DNA of 33,078 bases from Paludibacteraceae bacterium. GTDB lineage: Bacteria > Bacteroidota > Bacteroidia > Bacteroidales > Paludibacteraceae. The stretch covers positions 77,490 to 110,567 of the forward strand of contig JAFTXV010000004.1 in the NCBI GenBank assembly GCA_017461505.1. Reading direction: 5' to 3'. Of this stretch, positions 1 through 7,239 are shown one piece after another (the first letter of the stretch is position 1; the number at the start of each line of letters is the position of its first letter). Under the pieces are notes generated by a model, which saw only the letters and a program-made list of their open reading frames with translations, did not search any database and was not told where the DNA came from. The position numbers and the translations under genes were made by a program.

Positions 1-1308
1 TTGTTGATATTCATAGGTACGAACACCACATTGCAAATAGTAACTCACATCTTTCCAACTACCACCCTTTACCACTTTACGCTTCAACACGTCTGGATCA
101 TCCTTGCGCGCGATATACGTATAATCAGGGTTCATGTCATGCACACGCACGTTAGCTGTACTTGAGTAGGAAGATGCAGTCCATTCTGCCACATTACCTG
201 CCATATCGTACAAACCAAAATCATTTGGCTCGAAGTGACCTACAACCATAGTTGAGACACTAGTATCATCATGATACGAGCCACGATATGGCTTGAAGTT
301 TGCCAAGAAGCAACCCTCTTTGTCACGTGCATACTTATTACCCCAAGGATACATCGCCACACGACGACCACCACGAGCAGCATACTCCCACTCGGCTTCT
401 GTTGGCAAACGATACTCATTTACCAATTGCTTACCTACTGTGCGAAGCAAATTAGTACGCCAATGACAGAAAGCATGAGCTTGCTCCCAAGTTACACCCA
501 CCACAGGATATTCAGAATAACTTGGCATGTTAAAATATCCATACAACAGTGGATCGTTATACGAGAACTCGAAATCACGTGCCCAAACTAAAGTATCTGG
601 ATAAACACAAATTATTGCATTGGTTAGCAAATCGTTAGGCTCACGCAAAGCACGAGTTACTGTCTCCGCCTTGATCTCACCATCCTCTACCCAAAAACTA
701 TCTACACGCACGGTGGCACCCTTAGGATACTTACTTGTAGAAACATTGAAGCGATTAGCCAATTTCGCTGCCTCATCCAAGTTCTTCCAACTATAGTTAT
801 AGCGCAACTCTGTGGTACGAAGCGCACCTTGACCATTGTCGTAGAACAATGGAGCCAAAGCTTCTGACACTGGATCATCCATCACAAAACGTTGGTTCCA
901 TGGGATTCGCTCTTTCCAGTTGATAAACACCTTCTCATCATCACGCTCATACTTAGGTTGCAACGCATATGGGCTATCCTCACCCATTTCTTCTATTAAC
1001 AATGTGTAAGCAATAGAATCGCGTACCCAATTCACAAACTGACGATACTCACTGTTGGTAATCTCGGTCTCATCCATCCAGAACGCATTCACAGTTACCA
1101 TCACATTATTGTCTGGTTGAGAAAAAATGGCTGATTGCTCGTTTGCACCCATCAAAAAAGCACCTTTGCGAATAAACACCATTCCATAAGGATTAGCCTC
1201 GCCCATAGGACCAGCTACACTTGCTCCCACCAACTCACCCGCAGGCTTGTTGCACGCTGACATCAGCAGCGCAAGAACAAAAATTGGCAAAAATTTTGCT
1301 ACTTTCAT
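1..1308 (-). CDS. gldK: GldK/PorK, type IX secretion ring lipoprotein (3' end outside window)
   Basis: The reading frame is open from the ATG at 1306-1308 to the window edge (436 codons, no stop), so the C-terminus is missing. The N-terminus is a lipoprotein signal: a hydrophobic stretch ending LMSAC, with Cys19 as the lipidated residue. The rest is a formylglycine-generating-enzyme/sulfatase-modifying (SUMF1) fold: MDETEITNSEYRQFVNWV near residues 77-94, RLPTEAEWEYAARGG in the second half, then NDFGLYDMAGNVAEW and VKGGSW. This combination of SUMF1 fold, lipobox and TEITN motif is that of GldK/PorK, which with GldN forms the periplasmic ring of the type IX secretion system under the outer membrane; it is not expected to be an active FGE. 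It starts 14 bases after porP, the usual porP-K-L-M-N order; gldL-N would lie beyond position 1. Confidence 0.93.
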   Translation of the reverse strand, partial: MKVAKFLPIFVLALLMSACNKPAGELVGASVAGPMGEANPYGMVFIRKGAFLMGANEQSAIFSQPDNNVMVTVNAFWMDETEITNSEYRQFVNWVRDSIAYTLLIEEMGEDSPYALQPKYERDDEKVFINWKERIPWNQRFVMDDPVSEALAPLFYDNGQGALRTTELRYNYSWKNLDEAAKLANRFNVSTSKYPKGATVRVDSFWVEDGEIKAETVTRALREPNDLLTNAIICVYPDTLVWARDFEFSYNDPLLYGYFNMPSYSEYPVVGVTWEQAHAFCHWRTNLLRTVGKQLVNEYRLPTEAEWEYAARGGRRVAMYPWGNKYARDKEGCFLANFKPYRGSYHDDTSVSTMVVGHFEPNDFGLYDMAGNVAEWTASSYSSTANVRVHDMNPDYTYIARKDDPDVLKRKVVKGGSWKDVSYYLQCGVRTYEYQQ

Positions 1309-1322
1309 AATTGTTTTTTTAA

Positions 1323-2294
1323 TTATAGATATCTAATACTTTTATACTTATTTGTATGCTTTGGCTTCAGCACATTAAAACCGTAAGCCAAATACAATTC
1401 ATGCGATCCATAACTCTCTTTTATCAACGCATTGGCTGGTAACTCATACGTATAACCCAACTGCAATCCATTAATAATATCCAACCCAACTATCAAATTC
1501 ACACTTCCTGCGATGCGATAACCCAATCCAAAGCGATAACGTTTCTGCAACTGAGCCAACATTGTCAAATTCACATCCCAACCCCTAAAATCCGTCATTA
1601 CCATCGCGCTCGGAAGCAACATCCAATCTTTATGCTTCAACTGCCAATTATATCCACCCGCAATATACATCGTCCCCCTTACCGTTACCTCTGTGCGGTC
1701 ACTCCATTTCAATGTAGGATTTGTCAAATGACCATAACTCACACCTGCCCACCATTGCGCACTCGAATAATACACACCTAAACCCATATCAAACCCCATA
1801 CCCGAAGCACCATTCTCGCTACCTCCACCTGACACCTGAGGTATCGCATTATCCCCTTCCACGTGGTAATCATCCTGACCAGCACCTAAATCCACACTAT
1901 CCACCGCAAAGCTCAAATTAATCAAGCCCAAATCCGCACCTATACTCAAATAACCCTTGCCCAAACGAATCTTGTACGCGTATTCCACATACAAACTTTG
2001 ATTCGAAAATAAGCCAAATCGGTCATTCATAAAGCGCACGCCTGCGCCATGATGCGTCTTGCCTATCACAAATGGTGATGAAAACGAAACATTCGTCGTC
2101 ATGGGCGCGCCTTGAATACCCGTAAAATCCATACGGTGACTACCAAACACGCGCATCAAATCACCATCACCCACTGCAGCTGGATTATAGGCCGATTGCA
2201 TAAACATATATTGACCCATCTGCGCATCAAACTGGGCTCGCAATGCTACCAAACCATTGACCAACGCAAATAATAGTACAATATAACGCCTCAC
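1323..2294 (-). CDS. porP: PorP/SprF family type IX secretion outer-membrane protein
   Basis: The 323-residue protein has a signal peptide (hydrophobic residues 4-18, cleavage after LRA, mature start QFDAQ). The mature start DAQMGQYMFMQSAYNPAAVG and the following FGSHRMDFTGIQGAP are hallmark PorP/SprF sequences. The remainder alternates amphipathic strands with Gly/aromatic girdles, as in a 14-stranded outer-membrane barrel. SprF-type proteins are needed for T9SS export or surface attachment of substrates. The start codon is GTG: no ATG lies upstream in frame, and a GGAGAG stretch sits just upstream. It is followed directly by gldK, so the two are surely co-transcribed. The DUF2795 gene ends 34 bases upstream and has the only clear promoter, so transcription may come from there. 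Confidence 0.92.
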   Translation of the reverse strand: MRRYIVLLFALVNGLVALRAQFDAQMGQYMFMQSAYNPAAVGDGDLMRVFGSHRMDFTGIQGAPMTTNVSFSSPFVIGKTHHGAGVRFMNDRFGLFSNQSLYVEYAYKIRLGKGYLSIGADLGLINLSFAVDSVDLGAGQDDYHVEGDNAIPQVSGGGSENGASGMGFDMGLGVYYSSAQWWAGVSYGHLTNPTLKWSDRTEVTVRGTMYIAGGYNWQLKHKDWMLLPSAMVMTDFRGWDVNLTMLAQLQKRYRFGLGYRIAGSVNLIVGLDIINGLQLGYTYELPANALIKESYGSHELYLAYGFNVLKPKHTNKYKSIRYL

Positions 2295-2328
2295 AACTAC
2301 TCTCCTATTCGCTGCAACCGTGATTCAA

Positions 2329-2550
2329 TCAATACTCCTCCTCATCAAAGAAGAAGTCATCTTTTGTAGGATAATCAGGCCACAAGTCCTCTATACACTC
2401 ATAAATTTCCTCATCATCCTCTATCTCTTGAAGGTTTTCAATCACCTCCATTGGAGCACCTATACGCTGAGCATAGTCCAACAACTCATCCTTAGTTGCT
2501 GGCCATGGTGCATCCTCAATCTTCGAAGCTAATTCTAAAGTCCAATACAT
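2329..2550 (-). CDS. DUF2795 family small acidic protein
   Basis: A 73-residue, strongly acidic protein that begins MYWTLELASKIEDAPWPATK and ends in a cluster of Asp/Glu/Phe (KDDFFFDEEEY). The PWPATKDELLDYAQR and GAPMEVIENLQ segments are those of the DUF2795 family, common in Bacteroidota as a single short gene of unknown function. The ATG at 2548-2550 is preferred over a GTG three codons upstream because homologues begin MYWTLELAS. A textbook promoter lies about 45 bases upstream. It precedes porP-gldK in the same direction; I know of no functional link to secretion. Confidence 0.85.
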   Translation of the reverse strand: MYWTLELASKIEDAPWPATKDELLDYAQRIGAPMEVIENLQEIEDDEEIYECIEDLWPDYPTKDDFFFDEEEY

Positions 2551-2593
2551 AACTAACACAAACGCTCTAAGCGCTTTTTACCGAAATATCGCG

Positions 2594-2625
2594 CAAAAGT
2601 AGTAAAAAAATATCAAATACGCAAA
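2594..2625 (-). promoter_or_regulatory. Promoter of the DUF2795 gene (and possibly porP-gldK)
   Basis: On the minus strand the -33 box TTTG (2622-2625) and the -7 box TACTTTTG (2594-2601) are separated by 20 bases, the Bacteroidota housekeeping spacing. The -7 box is followed by C and the spacer carries a T7 run. Confidence 0.8.
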
Positions 2626-2643
2626 TTTTTCGGCAAATTTGTC

Positions 2644-3189
2644 TTATTTTTCCCAAAGATATACCTGTATTTCTAAATTCTTTGCTATAAATCGAGCCAA
2701 AACAAAGCAATAATCGCTCAATCTATTCACAAATTCCCATACTGACTCCGTCACAGTTTCACCCGTCTCCTCATGCCAAACGACCATACTTCTTTCCAAT
2801 CTTCTACATACACACCTGCACACGTGACAAAGCGACACCTCTCTGCTGCCACCAGGCAAGATAAACGCCCGCAATTCTTCCAACTCGCTCTGCATCTCAT
2901 CTATCCACCCCTCTACCTTGCTCACATTCTCTGCGGAAAACACCATATCGCTACCTGCCAACACAGCACCTAGATCAAACAATCGGTTCTGCAACCAACC
3001 CAGCTGTTTATCCACATTCTGCGCCCATGCTGCGCCACATCCTACCACTTCACTACGCAGCAAACCAACATAGCTATTCAGCTCATCTGCAGTACCATAC
3101 GCCTCCAAACGCAAGTCCGATTTACTCACTCTTTTGCCTGTTGCAAGCGACGTCCTACCCTTGTCGCCTGACTTTGTGTATATCTTCAT
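2644..3189 (-). CDS. Cob(I)alamin adenosyltransferase, PduO type
   Basis: A 181-residue protein that transfers the adenosyl group of ATP to cob(I)alamin to make adenosylcobalamin in the cytosol. The start MKIYTKSGDKGRTSL is the family's N-terminal ATP-binding motif, followed by LEAYGTADELNSYVGLLR and, near the C-terminus, the conserved NRLSDYCFVLAR. Length fits the family (about 180-190). The ATG at 3187-3189 overlaps the stop of the upstream methyltransferase gene (ATGA), which implies translational coupling; a longer frame from 3216 would extend into that gene and is rejected. No cobalamin riboswitch is possible immediately upstream because that DNA is coding. Confidence 0.9.
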   Translation of the reverse strand: MKIYTKSGDKGRTSLATGKRVSKSDLRLEAYGTADELNSYVGLLRSEVVGCGAAWAQNVDKQLGWLQNRLFDLGAVLAGSDMVFSAENVSKVEGWIDEMQSELEELRAFILPGGSREVSLCHVCRCVCRRLERSMVVWHEETGETVTESVWEFVNRLSDYCFVLARFIAKNLEIQVYLWEK

Positions 3190-4082
3190 AATCGCATTGT
3201 ATAATGTCGTTTCCAATAATGCTTATCAAAAAACACCAACCCCATCTGATACAAATCTATTGTACTAGTCACCCGCTCATCCGCACAAATCGCTTTCCAT
3301 GCCTTTTCCATTTCCTCACTATAGTGAATATCATCCACCACTATCACACTCTTCTCGCGCACTTTCCCCGCCAACACATCAAAATACTCACACGTACTCA
3401 CATACGTATGATTGGCATCAATAAATGCCACGTCCAAGTGCTCAATATCCCGTGTCAATTGCTCTGCATCAATCTCCCCCACTCTACATTCTATATTATT
3501 AATATTCAACGCCTTCCAATTTTCTTTCGCTATATTCGCCACCGCCTCACAACCCTCAAATGTCACCACCCTATTCCTACTATCCATCGCCGCCATGTAT
3601 GCAGTCGTCACACCCAAACTCGTACCCAGTTCTACAATCGTCAATCCTTTTCTATCTTCTAACGTCTCATCGCCAATTCCTCCCCTTGAGGGGGAGGTTA
3701 GGAGGGGGCTCCCCAACCAATTCACCAATCGACTCAGCATCTGTGCATACTTCCTCTTCGCCAAACTCCTCCTCGCTATATCACACACGCGCCTCACATC
3801 TCTAAACTCTAAACTGTAGGCAGCCTCGCTGCCGTTCTCTAAACTGCGCGATTTTATCGCGCTTCCATAATCCACAAACTCCAACTCCCTTTCATCCCGC
3901 AGCATTTTCTCGCGACAACGCTCTATTTCTCCCCATATATAGTAAGCGTTTTTATCCATCATCACCATCCTCACCCACTCAAACAGGTATGGCGAATGCA
4001 CCCCCTCACCGCCTGTATTCCAAGCGGTCAACTGATGCCTTAGCCACGACTTTGCACGATATAATGCTACCTTCAATTCCAT
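3186..4082 (-). CDS. Class I SAM-dependent O-methyltransferase-like protein
   Basis: A 298-residue protein. The N-terminal third (GEGVHSPYLFEWVR, then YYIWGEIERCREKML) belongs to a Bacteroidota methyltransferase family with O-methyltransferase type 3 resemblance. The SAM site is TIVELGTSLGVTTAYMA (motif I), with HLDVAFIDANHTY as the acidic post-motif and VIVVDDIHYS further on. The substrate is unknown. The ATG at 4080-4082 is chosen because it sits just behind a good promoter; an upstream start at 4121 would fall inside that promoter. Two segments look like in-frame insertions: AIKSRSLENGSEAAYSLEF and SPLLTSPSRGGIGDE, both encoded by palindromic or repeat-like DNA (separate entries). The first falls where homologues have a short loop, the second just before motif I. 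The gene is coupled to the adenosyltransferase downstream. Confidence 0.82.
   Translation of the reverse strand: MELKVALYRAKSWLRHQLTAWNTGGEGVHSPYLFEWVRMVMMDKNAYYIWGEIERCREKMLRDERELEFVDYGSAIKSRSLENGSEAAYSLEFRDVRRVCDIARRSLAKRKYAQMLSRLVNWLGSPLLTSPSRGGIGDETLEDRKGLTIVELGTSLGVTTAYMAAMDSRNRVVTFEGCEAVANIAKENWKALNINNIECRVGEIDAEQLTRDIEHLDVAFIDANHTYVSTCEYFDVLAGKVREKSVIVVDDIHYSEEMEKAWKAICADERVTSTIDLYQMGLVFFDKHYWKRHYTMRL
3674..3718. repeat. Palindromic element inside the methyltransferase gene
   Basis: The plus strand reads CCTCCCCTTGAGGGGGAGG and then TTAGGAGGGGGCTCCCC, two small GC-rich dyads. Read on the plus strand it translates PPLEGEVRRG; in the gene's sense it reads SPLLTSPSRGG. DNA of this type recurs as an intergenic palindrome in many bacteria, so an intragenic copy here suggests insertion. 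Confidence 0.6.
3795..3862. repeat. Heptamer repeats and hairpins inside the methyltransferase gene
   Basis: Three copies of TCTAAACT-like heptamers flank a hairpin GGCAGCCTCGCTGCC, followed by GCGCGATTTTATCGCGC. Both hairpins are perfect short inverted repeats. The stretch stays open in the gene's frame and encodes the variable SRSLENGSEAAYSLEF part. Confidence 0.55.
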
Positions 4083-4091
4083 AATTCGCTG

Positions 4092-4122
4092 CAAAGATAC
4101 AACTTTTTTTGCATATATCAAA
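4092..4122 (-). promoter_or_regulatory. Promoter of the methyltransferase-adenosyltransferase pair
   Basis: Minus strand: TTTG at 4119-4122, 19 bases, TATCTTTG at 4092-4099, followed by C. The ATG lies 9 bases beyond the -7 box, so the leader is extremely short or absent. It interlocks with the divergent promoter of the SpmA/B-type gene. Confidence 0.78.
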
Positions 4123-4139
4123 AAAAAATCGTACCTTTG
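4108..4139 (+). promoter_or_regulatory. Promoter of the SpmA/B-type gene
   Basis: TTTG at 4108-4111, 20 bases including an A9 tract, then TACCTTTG at 4132-4139 followed by C. The ATG is only 8 bases downstream, so the transcript is probably leaderless or nearly so. The -33 box lies inside the spacer of the divergent promoter. Confidence 0.8.
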
Positions 4140-4147
4140 CGCTCAAT

Positions 4148-5380
4148 ATGCTACTCAACTATATTTGGATAGGACTTATTCTGCTAGCAGTCGTCATGGG
4201 CTGCGTACAGTTTTTTGCCTTTGGGCAAACCGATATTTTCTCTGAAATTCTCAACTCCACCTTCGCCTCTGCCAAGAATGGTTTTGAGATTTCCCTCGGT
4301 CTTACCGGCGTACTCGCCCTCTGGATGGGTATTCTCAACATCGGCCAACAAGGCGGAGTCGTCAACACCCTCTCGCGCGGTGTTGCACCTTTCTTTCGCC
4401 GCATCTTCCCCGAGATCCCGAACAACCACCCTGTCTATGGCACGATGTTCATGAATTTCGCCGCCAACATGCTCGGGCTTGACAATGCCGCTACCCCTAT
4501 GGGGCTCAAAGCCATGGGCGAACTTCAAACGCTCAACGCAGATAAATCCAAGGCCAGCAACGCCATGATTATGTTCGTCGTACTCGGTGCCAGCGGACTG
4601 ACCATCATTCCTACCACCATCATGGCGTATCGCGCACAACTTGGTGCTGCCAACCCTGCTGACGTCTTTCTTCCACTCCTCATAGCCACCTATTTTGCCA
4701 CCCTCGGCGGACTACTTGCCTGTTGCGCTGCGCAAAAGATCAAGATATGGGACAAAGTCGTGTTGGGCGTACTCCTCGCCCTCACCGCCCTCGTGGTATT
4801 ACTGCTTGTCCTCGCACAACGCCTGCCCGAAGAGACACTCTCCGCCATCTCTGCCCTCATCGCAGCAGTCATTCTGCTCGGCGTTATCTGCTGGTTTATC
4901 ATTCAAGCATCCATCCGAAAAGTCAATGTATATGAGGCATTTATCGACGGAGCCAAAGACGGTTTTAAGACGGCCATCGGCATTATCCCCTACCTCATCG
5001 CCATCCTTGTAGCGGTGGGTATGTTCCGCGCCAGCGGAGCTATGGGCTTGCTCGAACAAGGGCTCGCACAACTCTTTGCGCTCGTGGGTATCAACCCCGA
5101 CCTCTCCGCAGCCGTACCTACTGCTATCATGAAGCCTCTTTCGGGCAGTGGCGCACGCGGACTGATGATTGAGGCGATGACTACCCACGGTGCCGACTCG
5201 CTTGTTGGTCGCCTCTGCTGCATATTGCAAGGCACCACCGACACCACGTTCTATGTCTTAGCCGTTTACTTCGGCAGTGTCGGTATCAAAGACACCCGCC
5301 ATGCGGTGGTTTGTTGCCTCATCGCCGACCTCATTGGTGTCATCGCCGCCTTCACCGTCGCCAACCTCTTCTTCGGCTAA
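4148..5380 (+). CDS. SpmA/SpmB-type nucleoside-recognition (Gate) domain membrane protein
   Basis: A 410-residue integral membrane protein with about ten hydrophobic segments. It is a fusion of two Gate halves that in Bacillus are separate proteins, SpmA and SpmB. The first half contains GLTGVLALWMGILNIGQQGG, then NMLGLDNAATPMGLKAM, a conserved SpmA motif. The second contains GAKDGFKTAIGIIPYLIAI and MKPLSGSGARGLM followed by QGTTDTTFYVLAVYFG, conserved in SpmB. The name comes from spore maturation, but this is not a spore former; transport of a small solute is likely, substrate unknown. The ATG at 4148 is chosen since an upstream frame start lies within the promoter. Its stop is followed by a tandem-repeat spacer and ybeY. 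Confidence 0.88.
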   Translation: MLLNYIWIGLILLAVVMGCVQFFAFGQTDIFSEILNSTFASAKNGFEISLGLTGVLALWMGILNIGQQGGVVNTLSRGVAPFFRRIFPEIPNNHPVYGTMFMNFAANMLGLDNAATPMGLKAMGELQTLNADKSKASNAMIMFVVLGASGLTIIPTTIMAYRAQLGAANPADVFLPLLIATYFATLGGLLACCAAQKIKIWDKVVLGVLLALTALVVLLLVLAQRLPEETLSAISALIAAVILLGVICWFIIQASIRKVNVYEAFIDGAKDGFKTAIGIIPYLIAILVAVGMFRASGAMGLLEQGLAQLFALVGINPDLSAAVPTAIMKPLSGSGARGLMIEAMTTHGADSLVGRLCCILQGTTDTTFYVLAVYFGSVGIKDTRHAVVCCLIADLIGVIAAFTVANLFFG

Positions 5381-5391
5381 CCACACTTTTC

Positions 5392-5446
5392 ACCTTTCAC
5401 TTTTCACTTTTCACTTTTCAGTTTTCACCTTTCAGTTTTCACCTCC
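5392..5446. repeat. CTTTTCAC-type tandem repeat between the SpmA/B-type gene and ybeY
   Basis: About seven imperfect copies of CTTTTCAC / GTTTTCAC / CTTTCA fill the whole gap. Pyrimidine-rich in the sense of transcription, so it offers ybeY no Shine-Dalgarno site. A near-identical array follows ybeY. Confidence 0.8.
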
Positions 5447-5447
5447 C

Positions 5448-5864
5448 ATGATCACCTTCACTTCTGACAACACCCCCATGCCTGCCATTGACTTCCGCAA
5501 AGTCGAGCAATGGATCAAGAGTACCGCAGCACAATATGGTTATTCCGTAGGCGACCTCAATTATATCTTCTGCGACGATGAGAAGATCCTTGCTGTCAAT
5601 CGCGAGTTCCTTCAGCACGACTACTATACCGACGTCATCACCTTTGATTATACCACGCGCACACGCGTGAATGGCGATATCTATATATCGCTCAACACGG
5701 TTGCTACTAATGCCGAACAAGTAGGCGCATCTTTCCTCCACGAACTGCACCGTATCATCATCCACGGCTTATTGCATCTCACTGGCCAAGCCGACAAAAC
5801 CCCCGAAACCAAAGCACAGATGACTGCCAAAGAGGAAGCCGCTCTCCGCCACCTCCACCTCTAA
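5448..5864 (+). CDS. ybeY: Endoribonuclease YbeY, rRNA maturation factor
   Basis: A 138-residue protein, typical family length, a metal-dependent RNase that matures the 16S rRNA 3' end and takes part in ribosome quality control. Visible motifs are LNYIFCDDEKILAVNREFL, then YYTDVITFDY, GDIYISL, and the metal site HGLLHLTGQADK with His106 and His110. The third ligand position of the usual HxxxHxxxxxH pattern is Asp116, which I also associate with Bacteroidota homologues. The start at 5448 (MITFTS) is preferred to a longer frame from 5277, because the extra residues are translated repeats and the end of the upstream gene. Confidence 0.92.
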   Translation: MITFTSDNTPMPAIDFRKVEQWIKSTAAQYGYSVGDLNYIFCDDEKILAVNREFLQHDYYTDVITFDYTTRTRVNGDIYISLNTVATNAEQVGASFLHELHRIIIHGLLHLTGQADKTPETKAQMTAKEEAALRHLHL

Positions 5865-5911
5865 CCTTTCAGTTTTCAGTTTTACCCTTTCACTTTTCAC
5901 CTTTCAACTGA
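5865..5911. repeat. CTTTTCAC/CAGTTTT tandem repeat downstream of ybeY
   Basis: The run CCTTTCAGTTTTCAGTTTT and CCTTTCACTTTTCACCTTTC repeats the array on the other side of ybeY, so the gene is bracketed by the same repeat type. Confidence 0.75.
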
Positions 5912-5915
5912 AAAA

Positions 5916-5947
5916 TTTGCTCAATTCAAAATAATTCACTATCTTTG
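5916..5947 (+). promoter_or_regulatory. Promoter of the DUF1016 nuclease gene
   Basis: TTTG at 5916-5919, 20 bases, TATCTTTG at 5940-5947 followed by CAG. The ATG lies 34 bases beyond the -7 box. Confidence 0.78.
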
Positions 5948-5981
5948 CAGTCGAAATAGATAACCTCGTAAAATACCCGAT

Positions 5982-7100
5982 ATGTCTAAGACTCAAAATA
6001 TAGAGCAGTTTAGTTATCCCAATCTCCTTGCACAAGTGAAGGTGCGTGTGAAGTTAGCTCAGCAACGGGCTATATATGCAGCTAATGATGAGTTACTGCG
6101 CATGTATTGGGACATTGGGCATATCTTATGTGAGGAGAAAAAGAAAATCGGTTGGGGTAATGGTGCGCTGAAACGCTTGTCTGAGGATATGCACAACTAC
6201 TATCCCGAAATCAAGGGCTTTTCTGTGCGTAACTGCCAATGTATGATTCAGTTCTATGAAGAATACAACCAAGAACTGACCCTACCCAAATCGGGTACTC
6301 CAATTGCGCAACTGCCAGTTGCGCAATTAGGTAAAGCAAAAACGCAACCGGCGGTTGCGCAATTGCCAGAGTACAATTTCACGCTTCCTGTTATCCATCT
6401 GTCATGGACACACAATATCATTCTTATTCAGCGTGTTAAAGATATTCAGGCACGATATTGGTACATGATTCAGTCCATTGCTAATCATTGGTCAAAAGAC
6501 TTTCTTATTGATGCTATCAAATTAGACTTCTATAAGAAACATGGTGCATTAGCAAACAATTTCGATATAGTTCTACCGCAACCAGAGGCAACCGAAGTCA
6601 AATCCATGCTCAAAGATCCATATGTCTTTGATATGCTTACTTTTACCGAAAGGTTTGACGAAGCAGATATAGAATTGGGACTCGTGAAAGAAATTGAGAA
6701 GTTCTTACTGGAGATGGGTACGGGCTTCGCTTTTATGGGACGACAATACCATTTGGATGTATGTGGTGATGATTATTATATTGACCTATTGATGTACAAT
6801 ACTTTTATGCATAGGTATATGGTCATTGAGTTGAAAAATACAGAATTCATGCCAGAGTATATTGGAAAACTCAACTTCTATTGTTCCGCAGTTGATGATA
6901 TCTTGTGTCGCGAAGGCGATAACCAAACTATTGGTTTGTTGCTTTGTCGTAGCAAAGATAAGATCAAAGCCGAATACGCATTGCGTGATATCAACAAACC
7001 AATAGGTGTTTCTGATTACGAACTCGGCAATGCTTTACCAAAAGACATACGATCTTCGCTACCCTCTATTGAGGATATAGAACGAGATTTGAATGAATAA
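5982..7100 (+). CDS. DUF1016 (YhcG-like) PDDEXK nuclease
   Basis: A 372-residue protein with the two-part DUF1016 layout. Residues 15-100 are the N-terminal helical domain (YWDIGHILCEEKKKIGWGNG, then LSEDMHNYYPEIKGFSVRN). From about residue 195 is the PDDEXK nuclease domain: VLEMGTGFAF-like entry, then Asp268 in YYIDLLMYN and Glu283-Leu-Lys285 in MVIELKN, the D...ExK active site. Family members are DNA-associated nucleases, often near restriction or other defence genes, and their role is not settled. Here it stands alone under its own promoter. Between the domains lies a tract with three VAQL-like units, encoded by short palindromes. Its flanks have lower-GC codon choice than the neighbouring genes, which would fit acquisition by transfer. 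Confidence 0.87.
   Translation: MSKTQNIEQFSYPNLLAQVKVRVKLAQQRAIYAANDELLRMYWDIGHILCEEKKKIGWGNGALKRLSEDMHNYYPEIKGFSVRNCQCMIQFYEEYNQELTLPKSGTPIAQLPVAQLGKAKTQPAVAQLPEYNFTLPVIHLSWTHNIILIQRVKDIQARYWYMIQSIANHWSKDFLIDAIKLDFYKKHGALANNFDIVLPQPEATEVKSMLKDPYVFDMLTFTERFDEADIELGLVKEIEKFLLEMGTGFAFMGRQYHLDVCGDDYYIDLLMYNTFMHRYMVIELKNTEFMPEYIGKLNFYCSAVDDILCREGDNQTIGLLLCRSKDKIKAEYALRDINKPIGVSDYELGNALPKDIRSSLPSIEDIERDLNE
6301..6366. repeat. Palindromic GTTGCGCAATT repeats inside the DUF1016 gene
   Basis: The 11-mer GTTGCGCAATT occurs at 6318-6328 and 6354-6364, and inverted (AATTGCGCAAC) at 6302-6312. The first two form a 12-base perfect inverted repeat around GCC, and CGCAACC/GGTTGCG forms a second one. They encode the VAQL units. 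Confidence 0.8.
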
Positions 7101-7105
7101 TAACC

Positions 7106-7150
7106 TCATTAAATTACTTATCACTTATCACTCATAGTTTATAGTTAATC
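7106..7150. repeat. Low-complexity spacer before the subtilase gene
   Basis: TTACTTATCACTTATCACTC and TAGTTTATAGTTAAT are short imperfect repeats of the kind seen in several gaps of this window. The gap up to 7239 shows no convincing promoter: the nearest match to the -7 box, CATATTTG near 7174, lacks the first T. Confidence 0.5.
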
Positions 7151-7239
7151 CGCAATGATACCGTTGCCCGACATATTTGATATAGCGTTATAAGCCTACA
7201 CTTAATTTTCTAAGTCGAATAATTCAAGCATACAATATT

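Noticed and set aside
271-591. Open frame of 106 codons on the plus strand
   Set aside because: It lies opposite the gldK coding region, whose translation has clear SUMF1 motifs; the plus-strand product has no recognisable features.
2560-2643. Cobalamin riboswitch near the adenosyltransferase gene
   Set aside because: The region is downstream of that gene and shows only a promoter for DUF2795; upstream of the gene is coding DNA.
3190-3216. Longer start for the cobalamin adenosyltransferase
   Set aside because: It would add METTLYNAI, which is the end of the methyltransferase gene in another frame; the ATGA overlap gives the standard MKIYTKSGDKG start.
5277-5447. N-terminal extension of YbeY by 57 residues
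   Set aside because: The extra residues come from the end of the SpmA/B-type gene in another frame and from CTTTTCAC repeats (SLFTFHFSVFTFQF). YbeY proteins begin close to MITFTS.
6301-6366. Attachment site or insertion-sequence end
   Set aside because: The palindromes are internal to an intact gene, with no transposase or integrase in the window and no flanking target duplication.
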